DNA from: Verrucomicrobiota bacterium
Lineage (GTDB): Bacteria; Verrucomicrobiota; Verrucomicrobiia; JAWXBN01
Assembly: GCA_034440155.1 (NCBI GenBank)
Contig: JAWXBN010000088.1
Location: forward strand, 1-39,492
DNA length: 39,492 bases
Reading direction: 5' to 3'
Shown here: positions 25,676 through 33,432 of the stretch, piece after piece
Layout of the letters: each line of letters opens with the position of its first letter
Position numbering within the stretch: the first letter of the stretch is position 1
Position numbers and translations under genes: made by a program
The notes under the pieces: model-generated
What the model was told of the DNA's origin: nothing
Seen by the model: the letters and a program-made list of their open reading frames with translations, nothing else
Database searches by the model: none

Positions 25676-26755
25676 ATGAACTTTGTCATTGCATGTGGCG
25701 GTACAGGAGGACACCTTTTCCCGGGATTAGCCGTGGCAGAGGTGCTCAAGGATCGTGGACATGAGGTGACTCTCTTTATTTCCAGTAAGGAAATCGACAG
25801 GCTCGCACTAAAAGATTATCCAGGATTGCATGCAGTGAGCCTATCGGTGGTTGGTTTGCCGCCGATTTTCTCACTGAGGATGATTACATTTATCAAAGGA
25901 TTTATTAGCTCGATTTTCAAATGCCTGTCGATTTACCAGACTGATGCTCCCTCATGCATACTTTCTATGGGCGGGTTTACGGCTGCACCTCCCGTGATTG
26001 CCGGGTGGCTCAAAGGAGTGCCCAGTATTGTCCATGATTCAAATGCTATCCCGGGTAAGGCAAATGTATTGGTATCTCGGTTTGTCTCCAAAGTAGTTTT
26101 AGGCTTGGATGAGTGTAGGTCATATTTTCCACATAAACCTGTGGAAATAACAGGCACACCACTGAGAAAATCATTGAAGTCGGCCACTGAAAAGCATTAT
26201 GAATATTTCGGTTTGAATCCTTTGAAAAAAACGATTTTGGTCATGGGCGGTAGCCAAGGGGCGGGGGGAATAAATGAAGCTGTCCTGAAAGTCTTGCCGA
26301 TCATGAATGAAGCCCAAAAAAGGGAATGGCAATTCATCCACATTACCGGCTCCAAGGATGAATCCAAAGTGCGTGAAATATACAGCAAGACCGGTGTGGT
26401 GGCATTTCTAGCCCCATTCAGTCATGAGATGGGCGAGATGTACCGAGTGGCAGATATCGCCATTTCACGCTCGGGAGCAGCGTCGATGACAGAACTTTCA
26501 TTCTTTGGTATTCCGGCGGTTTTTATCCCATACCCTTATGCCGCCGAAGATCACCAAACCAAGAATGCCCGTATCTTTGAAAGGGCCGGTGCCGCACAAC
26601 TTGTTTCACAAGAGGAAGCCACCCCCCAAAAGTTAGTCGATGATATTAATAAACTTTTGAGTCATCATGATGAATTTTCGAAAAAAGCACGTGCACTTTT
26701 TGTCGAAGATGCTGAAATAAAGGTAGCAAACGTTATGGAGGCATTATGTCGTTAG
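25676..26755 (+). CDS. murG: Lipid II synthase MurG (GT28)
   Basis: This 359-residue peripheral membrane glycosyltransferase adds GlcNAc to lipid I to make lipid II. The glycine-rich N-terminal loop is CGGTGGHLFPGLAVAE (from Gly8); SMGGFTAAPPVIAG and VHDSNAIPGKAN follow; the second glycine loop is VMGGSQGAGGINEAV; donor-site residues lie in ISRSGAASMTELSFFGIPAVFIPYPYAAEDHQTKNA. It starts 7 bases after ftsW. Its last ten bases overlap the start of murC-murB. Confidence 0.97.
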   Translation: MNFVIACGGTGGHLFPGLAVAEVLKDRGHEVTLFISSKEIDRLALKDYPGLHAVSLSVVGLPPIFSLRMITFIKGFISSIFKCLSIYQTDAPSCILSMGGFTAAPPVIAGWLKGVPSIVHDSNAIPGKANVLVSRFVSKVVLGLDECRSYFPHKPVEITGTPLRKSLKSATEKHYEYFGLNPLKKTILVMGGSQGAGGINEAVLKVLPIMNEAQKREWQFIHITGSKDESKVREIYSKTGVVAFLAPFSHEMGEMYRVADIAISRSGAASMTELSFFGIPAVFIPYPYAAEDHQTKNARIFERAGAAQLVSQEEATPQKLVDDINKLLSHHDEFSKKARALFVEDAEIKVANVMEALCR

Positions 26756-29058
26756 ACATGAATCATATTCAAAAATTAATTAATGAAAAAAATGGACGCA
26801 TCCACCTGATCGGGGTGGGGGGGTCGGGAATGAGTGGGATCGCCCGAATCCTCCTCCAGAAAGGTTGCCCAGTCAGTGGCTCTGACCTGCTACAGAATAA
26901 CGAGATTGAAAAACTCCAGGCGCTGGGATTAAAATTCCAGAACCGCCATCATGCCAGCCATGTAAAGGATGCGGCCTTGGTGGTTTATTCATCGGCTATC
27001 CGTTGTGAAAATGAAGAGTATAAAGCCGCACAAGAAGAGGGTATTCCCTTGGTTCGTAGGGCTGAGGCATTGAGTGTATTGATGGGTTCGCAAAAGTCTG
27101 TGGCGGTAGCTGGAATGCATGGGAAAACCACCACGACGTCGATGTTGGCATTTGTCTTGAAAGCTTGTCACCAGCAACCCAGCTACTACGTGGGTGCCGA
27201 AGTGCCTGACCTTGGCGCGAGTGCGGAGCTGGGTATGGGCGAGCAATTTGTTGCGGAGATTGATGAAAGCGATGGTACGGTGACATTGTTTGAGCCGGAG
27301 TATAGTATTGTGTTGAATATTGAGGAAGAGCATCTCGATTATTACAAAGATATCAGGGCTATCCTCTCGGCCTTTGAGACGCTGGGGAGTAATACCCAGA
27401 AGAAAATTTTCTACTGCGCAGATGACACTGAAACTTTCCTGCTCTTTGCGAAAAGTGACAAGGCGGTCAGTTTTGGATTTGGTGATGTGTCGACTATTAG
27501 GGCTATTGACGTGCAGCCGGGGCAATTCAGCTCGACATTCAAGGTTATGAATAATAACTGTTTGCTCGGATCTGTGACGCTGAATGTCCCCGGCAGGCAG
27601 AATATTTCCAATTCCCTTGCGGTGATTGCTGTTGCCCTTGAGTTCAACCTTTCATTTGAAAAAGTCGCCAAAGCATTGGGCGGATTTTGTGGTGCCAGAA
27701 GGCGTTTTGAAGTGAAGCTCAAGACAAATAATTTTGTTGTTGTCGATGATTACGCCCACCATCCTACTGAGATTAAAGCGACTTTAGCAGCGGCCAAAAG
27801 CGGTCATAGCCAGAGGATTATTGCTCTCTTTCAACCGCACCGTTACAGCAGGACCATGCATTTCAGGGATGAGTTTGCCAAGGCATTTAGTGATGCAGAC
27901 CTGCTTTTCCTGACCGATATATATGCGGCCAGTGAAAAGCCCGTTGACGGGGTCACTGGAAAAACAATTTATGATGCCGTCAAGCTGGAGTCTGGTATCC
28001 AAGTGGATTATGAACCAAATTTCCGCAAGTTACTCTCAAAGGTTTCGCAAATTGCTCAGCCTGGGGACATGATTATCACTCTCGGGGCAGGGAATATCCA
28101 TGAGGTGGCGGCTAAAATTGCGGATGAACTCAAGACTTTTGAAGGCATCCGGGCTGTGACAAAGCCTGAAACAAAAATTCTCCGCCAAGAACCAATGCGT
28201 AAACATACCACCATGCATGTGGGTGGTCCGGCACAATTTTGGATTGAACCAGCTGACGAGGTGGACCTGAAGGTTATTCTAGAGTACGCAGCCTCCCATG
28301 ATATTCCACGCATTGTGGTCGGACGCGGGAGCAATTTGCTCGTCAAGGAAGGGGGGATTAATGGGTTTGTGCTCCATCTTGGTTCCCCGTATTTTAAACG
28401 GGTTGAAATTCTTGAAGGTAACAGGATCCTTACAGGTGCCGGTGCGCGTAATAAGGAAGTCGTGATGCAGCTCAAGCGGATGAATCTCGGAGGATTTGAG
28501 TATTTGGCCGGAGTTCCGGGGAATATAGGCGGCGCATTAAGGATGAATGCAGGAGCCATGGAGGGGAGCACATTTGATGTCGTCGAGAGTGTCCGCTTTA
28601 TGGATGACCGAGGAATCATTTATGACAAAAAGAAAGAGGAGCTGGAAGTTTATTACCGTAATGTTCCTGTATTCAGGACTCACATAGCCCTTTCCGCAGT
28701 TTTGAAAGCCAGTGTCGATACGACTGAGCAGATTACCCAACGCCTCAAGGTGATGGATACAAAACGCTGGACGACACAGCCGGCGGCCCCTAGTGCCGGG
28801 TGCATTTTTAAAAATCCCGCAATGTGTGGGGCAGGGAAATTGATTGATGAGCTCGGACTGAAAGATACGAGGGTCGGAGGCGTGCGTGTCTCCGATATCC
28901 ACGGTAATTTTATCATCAATGATGCCAAAGGCACCGCCAATGATGTCTTAGAATTGATCGAAATCATCAAACAAAAAGCCAAGGAAGTCCGGGGTATCGA
29001 ACTCGAAACGGAAGTGATGATCTTGGGCGAGGATGAGGATGGAGTGATTTATGAATAA
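26746..29058 (+). CDS. murC/murB: Fused MurC-MurB: UDP-MurNAc:L-Ala ligase / UDP-MurNAc dehydrogenase
   Basis: This 770-residue fusion joins two steps of precursor synthesis. Residues 1 to about 460 are MurC: GVGGSGMSGIA, the P-loop GMHGKTTTTSML at 123-134, EIDESDGT, and DDYAHHPTEIKATL with FQPHRYSRT. From about 475 on it is MurB: MHVGGPAQFW, the FAD-binding GRGSNLLVKEGGINGFV, the GVPGNIGGALRMNAGAM loop, SAGCIFKNP near residues 683-691 and DIHGNFIINDAKGTA. The usual active-site Ser of SAGS is Cys686 here. Start ATG 26746 has GGAGG four bases upstream and lies inside the end of murG. Fusion gives a stoichiometric, possibly channelling, pair. Confidence 0.95.
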   Translation: MSLDMNHIQKLINEKNGRIHLIGVGGSGMSGIARILLQKGCPVSGSDLLQNNEIEKLQALGLKFQNRHHASHVKDAALVVYSSAIRCENEEYKAAQEEGIPLVRRAEALSVLMGSQKSVAVAGMHGKTTTTSMLAFVLKACHQQPSYYVGAEVPDLGASAELGMGEQFVAEIDESDGTVTLFEPEYSIVLNIEEEHLDYYKDIRAILSAFETLGSNTQKKIFYCADDTETFLLFAKSDKAVSFGFGDVSTIRAIDVQPGQFSSTFKVMNNNCLLGSVTLNVPGRQNISNSLAVIAVALEFNLSFEKVAKALGGFCGARRRFEVKLKTNNFVVVDDYAHHPTEIKATLAAAKSGHSQRIIALFQPHRYSRTMHFRDEFAKAFSDADLLFLTDIYAASEKPVDGVTGKTIYDAVKLESGIQVDYEPNFRKLLSKVSQIAQPGDMIITLGAGNIHEVAAKIADELKTFEGIRAVTKPETKILRQEPMRKHTTMHVGGPAQFWIEPADEVDLKVILEYAASHDIPRIVVGRGSNLLVKEGGINGFVLHLGSPYFKRVEILEGNRILTGAGARNKEVVMQLKRMNLGGFEYLAGVPGNIGGALRMNAGAMEGSTFDVVESVRFMDDRGIIYDKKKEELEVYYRNVPVFRTHIALSAVLKASVDTTEQITQRLKVMDTKRWTTQPAAPSAGCIFKNPAMCGAGKLIDELGLKDTRVGGVRVSDIHGNFIINDAKGTANDVLELIEIIKQKAKEVRGIELETEVMILGEDEDGVIYE

Positions 29059-29986
29059 ACCGGTTTCACAAATGAATATTGCAGTCCTTAAAGGGGGGAT
29101 TTCAAGCGAACGCGAAGTTTCCCTCCGCTCAGGGGCTGCCGTCGCAGAGGCATTAGCCGGGGAAGTGGCTTCAGTTGTAGAAGTCGACATCCAGTCGAAA
29201 GATTTTTCACTGCCAGCAGGTATCGATTTTGCCTTTTTAGCGTTGCATGGGGAATTTGGCGAGGATGGACAAATACAAAATATCCTAGAGCATAAAAAAA
29301 TTCTCTACTCGGGGGCGGGTGTAGAAGAAAGTAGGAATGGCTTTGATAAAATCCTGACAAAGTTACTCTTCGAAAAAGCTTCTGTCAAAACCCCCGGATT
29401 TGAACTCCTTGACGAGCCCCAGGCTCGTTTAAGCAAATTGCATGCGCCAATCGTGATCAAGCCGCCATGCCAAGGTTCCAGTGTAGGTATCGAGATTATC
29501 AAGGGAGAGTCTTTAATTGCTGGTGCTATCCAAAGGGGCTACCGCTACGGTTCGCGCCTGTTAGTAGAGGAATTCCACCAGGGGCGTGAATTGACGGTGG
29601 GGGTGATAGGAGGAGAAGTGCTTCCGGTAGTCGAAATCCGTCCAAAGAGTGGTTTTTACGATTACACAAATAAATATACCCAAGGGGCGTCGGAGTACCA
29701 AGTGCCTGCGGATCTTTCTCCGGAGGAAACTGAAATTGTGCAGGCGGAGGCTTTAAAGGCTTATCATGCAATCAGTGGACACCTTGTTTACGGGCGCGTG
29801 GATGTGATCCTCGATTCGAAAAAGAATCCATGGGTATTGGAGGTCAATACCATTCCTGGTATGACGGGGACGAGCCTGCTCCCGAAAGCGGCGGCGGCAA
29901 TGGGCATTAGTTTTCCAGCACTCTGTTTGAAAGTGATTGTCGAGTCGTTAAAAGCCCGGCTATCAGTCAGTGAGGTGTTATTATGA
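29051..29986 (+). CDS. ddl: D-alanine:D-alanine ligase
   Basis: This 311-residue ATP-grasp enzyme joins two D-Ala for MurF. It begins with VLKGGISSEREVSLRSGAAV and shows FLALHGEFGEDGQIQ, the ATP-grasp IVIKPPCQGSSVGIEI, VEEFHQGRELTVGV, and the metal-binding end VLEVNTIPGMTGTSLLPKAA. It overlaps the murC-murB stop by eight bases and ends in ATGA overlap with ftsQ. The D-Ala substrate is expected from the alr at 8752-9885. Confidence 0.97.
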   Translation: MNKPVSQMNIAVLKGGISSEREVSLRSGAAVAEALAGEVASVVEVDIQSKDFSLPAGIDFAFLALHGEFGEDGQIQNILEHKKILYSGAGVEESRNGFDKILTKLLFEKASVKTPGFELLDEPQARLSKLHAPIVIKPPCQGSSVGIEIIKGESLIAGAIQRGYRYGSRLLVEEFHQGRELTVGVIGGEVLPVVEIRPKSGFYDYTNKYTQGASEYQVPADLSPEETEIVQAEALKAYHAISGHLVYGRVDVILDSKKNPWVLEVNTIPGMTGTSLLPKAAAAMGISFPALCLKVIVESLKARLSVSEVLL

Positions 29987-30843
29987 ATTACCGGAGAAGC
30001 ACGGGAATAAACCCGAAACTTTTGAATGTCAAGGTCACTTCCCGTAAGAAGACGACGGTTAAAACCCAATCCTCGGGAAAATTTCTCTTGGTACTGGTGA
30101 TTGTTGTTTTCTCCCTGACGGCAACAGTATTGGCTACAAAATTCCTAGCCCAAAAAATGTTTTATGAAAATGAGAGTTATACGCTCCAGAATATTTACAT
30201 CGATAACCATGCCCAGATGAGCCAAGTCGAAATCCTGCAAATTGCCCAAGTAAAAAAAGGGGATAACCTTTTTGCTCTGGATTTGGAGGAAGTCCGCAGC
30301 AAACTTGAAGGGATCCCTCATATTAAAAATGCAGAGGTTTATCGACAGCTACCGGATTCCTTAACCATCCGGCTCATTGAAAGGCAACCTGTCGCGCGAT
30401 TGGGGCTGTGGTCCGGGAAAGTGGATAATGGGGTGAGGGTTATTGACCAATATTTATTAGATGACGAGTCCGTCGTGATGGGCCGCCGGCCGGCGCAATC
30501 CCCTCATTATCCTTTTTTAGTCGGTCTGAATGAAAAACAGGAAATTAAGGAGGGTATGAAACTGGCTAACCCGGAGGCCATTGCCGCCTGTAAATTATTA
30601 AAAAGAATTGATGTCAGCCCGGCCCGTTCGATTATTGAAATTGTCCAAATAGATGTTTCAAAAAAAGATCAGGTGACGTTGGTCTTGAATGACGGGGCAA
30701 GGATCAAAGTTTTGTCGCAATTTGTGGACGAACACATTGAAAGGCTCGAAGCGATTTTAAATTACACACATCAAAACGAAAAAATCCTGCAAACAGCTGA
30801 TCTGACGGTGGATCGGAATGTGCCGGTGGTATTCCAACCATAG
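29983..30843 (+). CDS. ftsQ: Cell division protein FtsQ/DivIB
   Basis: This 286-residue bitopic protein has a basic cytoplasmic N-terminus (about 32 residues, many Lys and Arg), a membrane segment at about 33-52, then a POTRA domain (TLQNIYIDNHAQMSQVEIL...LEGIPHIKNAEVYRQLPDSLTIRLIERQPVA) and the FtsQ beta domain. In the divisome it bridges to FtsL/FtsB. It is placed between ddl (ATGA overlap) and ftsA, the classical order. One GCAAATTGC motif (30237-30245) lies in the POTRA coding region. Confidence 0.9.
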   Translation: MNYRRSTGINPKLLNVKVTSRKKTTVKTQSSGKFLLVLVIVVFSLTATVLATKFLAQKMFYENESYTLQNIYIDNHAQMSQVEILQIAQVKKGDNLFALDLEEVRSKLEGIPHIKNAEVYRQLPDSLTIRLIERQPVARLGLWSGKVDNGVRVIDQYLLDDESVVMGRRPAQSPHYPFLVGLNEKQEIKEGMKLANPEAIAACKLLKRIDVSPARSIIEIVQIDVSKKDQVTLVLNDGARIKVLSQFVDEHIERLEAILNYTHQNEKILQTADLTVDRNVPVVFQP

Positions 30844-30861
30844 GAAAAGGGGGAGGAAGTA

Positions 30862-32106
30862 ATGAGGAATAAATCAAAAATTATAGTAGGATTGGAAGTA
30901 GGGACTTCCAAAGTGACAGCCATTGTCGGGGAGATAAAACCGGACAACTCGATCCAGATATTAGGATTTGGCAGGTCAAAGTCTGTGGGGATCCGCAAGG
31001 GAGAAATAAATGATTTTGACATGACGAGCGAATGTATTTACCAGGCGCTCAACGAGGCAGAGCTCAAAGCTAATGTCACGATTAATGAATTATATCTGGC
31101 GTGTACGGGTGGACATATCAAAAGCTTTTCACACCGGGGCGATGCAATGATTTCAGGCGAGGAAAGTGAAGTCTGCTTGTATGATCTTGACGAGGTGGAG
31201 GAATCCGCCAAGGAGGCGGCCATCCCAGCAGAGGACACTTTGATCCATGCGGTGCTCCAACATTATTATGTGGATGGAAAAGAAGGAATCCGTAATCCTG
31301 TTGGACAATTGGGTACCAAGCTTGAAGCGGATTACCTCCTGATACACGGGCGCGAACTGAGGATTAAAAATGCCATCAAATGTGTGAAGAGTACAGGGGT
31401 CGAAGTTTATGATGTGGTTTTTTCCCCTGTAGCCGCCGCCCAGACAATTTTGAAACAGGATGATAAAAGGCATGGTGCCATAATGATCGATATCGGGGCG
31501 GGTACCACTGAGTATGTTGTTTATGCGAATGATGCCATAAAGCATGCAGGAGTCATTGCTGTCGGGGGAGAACATATTACTAATGATATTTCGATTGGAT
31601 TAAAGCCCACCTCGGCAGCATCCGAGAGGTTAAAAATCGAGCATGGAAGCCTATTAGTGGAAGATATGGATTCCCAAGAGCTGATCAATTTAAGGGGTGA
31701 GTTAGCCTATGAAGAATGGACCGTTTCTAAGGCTGACCTGACGGCTATCATGAGGGCAAGGGTGGAGGAAATATTTGAACTAGTCCACCAAGACATTGAG
31801 AGCAAGGGATTGATGCCTTATTTAAGGCATGGTGTCTACCTGACAGGAGGATCGAGTATGATTGTGGGAATCGCTGAGCTTGCGGAGGAGGTTTTTGAAT
31901 TACCGGTCAATGTCCTTCAGGGGCCACAAACAAACACGCAAATACCCCTTGATTTGAATCCTGAATATTCTGTGGTCGTGGGGCTCTTGAAATATGCACA
32001 TAAAGTCGAAGAAGAAAAAGCTGAGAGAATGCCGCATCAGACACTTGAACGGATCAGTCGCCGCGTAATGGATTTTATCTACGCGATGAAAAGCTTAATA
32101 TTTTAA
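30862..32106 (+). CDS. ftsA: Cell division protein FtsA
   Basis: This 414-residue actin-like ATPase anchors FtsZ to the membrane. Phosphate-1 is GLEVGTSKVTAIVGE, phosphate-2 is IDIGAGTTEYVVY, and the adenosine motif is YLTGGSSMIVGI; the SHS2 (1C) region lies between (LACTGGHIKSFSHRGDAMIS). The C-terminus ISRRVMDFIYAMKSLIF is an amphipathic membrane-targeting helix. It starts 18 bases after ftsQ behind a strong GGGGGAGGAAG ribosome-binding site, the first clear one for several genes, suggesting a higher translation rate for ftsA. Confidence 0.96.
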   Translation: MRNKSKIIVGLEVGTSKVTAIVGEIKPDNSIQILGFGRSKSVGIRKGEINDFDMTSECIYQALNEAELKANVTINELYLACTGGHIKSFSHRGDAMISGEESEVCLYDLDEVEESAKEAAIPAEDTLIHAVLQHYYVDGKEGIRNPVGQLGTKLEADYLLIHGRELRIKNAIKCVKSTGVEVYDVVFSPVAAAQTILKQDDKRHGAIMIDIGAGTTEYVVYANDAIKHAGVIAVGGEHITNDISIGLKPTSAASERLKIEHGSLLVEDMDSQELINLRGELAYEEWTVSKADLTAIMRARVEEIFELVHQDIESKGLMPYLRHGVYLTGGSSMIVGIAELAEEVFELPVNVLQGPQTNTQIPLDLNPEYSVVVGLLKYAHKVEEEKAERMPHQTLERISRRVMDFIYAMKSLIF

Positions 32107-32130
32107 AATAATAGATCAGAGGGAATAAAT

Positions 32131-33432
32131 ATGATTGAATTCAATAGGGACGGAATCTTGGGTGAACAGGCCTCACTACCGCCAAGCCGTATTAAAATAT
32201 TCGGCGTGGGTGGGGTGGGGATTCATTGTATTGATAAAATGATTATTGAAGGCCTTAACCAAATGCCTTTGGTTTCTTTTGATACCCGTGCACAATCCCT
32301 TGAATCGAGTATTGCTGGGGAAAAAGTACTGTTAGGCAAAAGGATCTTACGCGGGATCGGGGCCGGGGGTGATCCTGAGTCTGGAAAATCGGCAGCCACT
32401 GATGATGAGGGGGTCATCCTCTCACTGATGAAAGATACAGACATTGTTTTTCTGGTCGGCGCACTGGGGGGAGGCACAGCTACGGGAGGGCTCCCTGTAT
32501 TTGCGAAGACGGCCCGTGTCGCGGGAATAAAAACAGTGTCCATAGTGACCCTTCCCTATGACTTCGAAGGAAAACGCAGGATGGATGATGCCCGGCGGGC
32601 ATTGGATCTATTAGAGGAGGTTTCGGATTGTGTCTTGGTTTTGGATCATTCACGTTTATCGGATTTGATCGATGAGATCGGAGGATTGAGGAATTCATTT
32701 GAATCCATGACAGATCTCCATGTCAGGGCTATTTTGGCATTATGGCGGATGTTGTCCTTTAAAAACCTCGCAAAGATTGACTTTGAAACCATCGGCAAAT
32801 GTTTTGAGCAGGATGCACAAACTTTATTTGGTTATGGTGAGGTCAGGGACAGGAATGTGAAGGATGCTTTGGGCCATGTATTTTCCAGTGTTTTAATGGG
32901 GAATAATATCCTTTTACGCCAGGCGGACTCCGTCCTGATGAGTATCACTGCGGGAAAAGAAATGACCATGCAGGATGTCCAGCACATCCTTGATGATGTG
33001 AAACTGCGATTGAATCCGCAAACAAAGATACAAGTTTCAGCCAGTATCCATGAGGATTTTGATGACCGTCTGAATATTTCAGTTTTTGCAATCACTCCCC
33101 ATGGACGCCCGGAAATCAAACCCCTGTCTGTGGTGAAGGATTCAGCCGAAATCGAAATGAACCTCTTTCAACAACCCGCCAAAACGGTTAAAGAAAAATC
33201 CGGTTCAACATCAATGGCATCAGCTTTTCCGAATGGCCTTGTAGAATCCGAGATAACAATTAAACCTGCGGCAACGGTAAAGCCTAAGAAGAAGAGGTTG
33301 GAGAAGCAGGAGTTAATTGAATTCCAAAAGCAAAAAGGCCGTTTCGATAAAACAGAACCCACAATGGTGAACGGAGTGGATCTCGATATTCCCACATTCA
33401 TGCGCAAAAAAATCGCTATAGGAGCGGAGTAG
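32131..33432 (+). CDS. ftsZ: Divergent cell division GTPase FtsZ
   Basis: This 433-residue tubulin-family protein is placed directly after ftsA. The G-box region GVGGVGIHCIDKM, GIGAGGDPESGKSAA, LPYDFEGKRR and the tubulin signature region GGGTATG (residues 113-119; usual FtsZ GGGTGTG) are recognisable but altered. In the T7 synergy loop, KIDFETI (215-221) replaces the usual NxDFADV: the first Asp is kept (D217) while the second, catalytic Asp position is Thr220. The C-terminal peptide LDIPTFMRKK is nearly canonical (LDIPxFLR), so FtsA binding should be retained. A 90-residue Lys/Glu-rich linker precedes it. The 3' end overlaps the convergent GH1 gene by 17 bases. Confidence 0.9.
   Translation: MIEFNRDGILGEQASLPPSRIKIFGVGGVGIHCIDKMIIEGLNQMPLVSFDTRAQSLESSIAGEKVLLGKRILRGIGAGGDPESGKSAATDDEGVILSLMKDTDIVFLVGALGGGTATGGLPVFAKTARVAGIKTVSIVTLPYDFEGKRRMDDARRALDLLEEVSDCVLVLDHSRLSDLIDEIGGLRNSFESMTDLHVRAILALWRMLSFKNLAKIDFETIGKCFEQDAQTLFGYGEVRDRNVKDALGHVFSSVLMGNNILLRQADSVLMSITAGKEMTMQDVQHILDDVKLRLNPQTKIQVSASIHEDFDDRLNISVFAITPHGRPEIKPLSVVKDSAEIEMNLFQQPAKTVKEKSGSTSMASAFPNGLVESEITIKPAATVKPKKKRLEKQELIEFQKQKGRFDKTEPTMVNGVDLDIPTFMRKKIAIGAE

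Larger units (their letters stand above)
118..30245. repeat. Dispersed 9-bp near-palindrome GCAAWTTGC, 25 copies
   Basis: Copies start at 118, 336, 357, 1515, 2214, 4548, 7438, 7675, 7805, 8045, 8916, 10130, 10393, 10541, 11724, 12410, 17985, 19096, 19173, 19601, 19624, 28047, 28331, 29433 and 30237 (counted by eye). Only two copies with G or C at the centre were seen (23818 and 35387). The copies lie inside coding sequence, in different codon phases, in genes of unrelated function. See findings. Confidence 0.85.
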
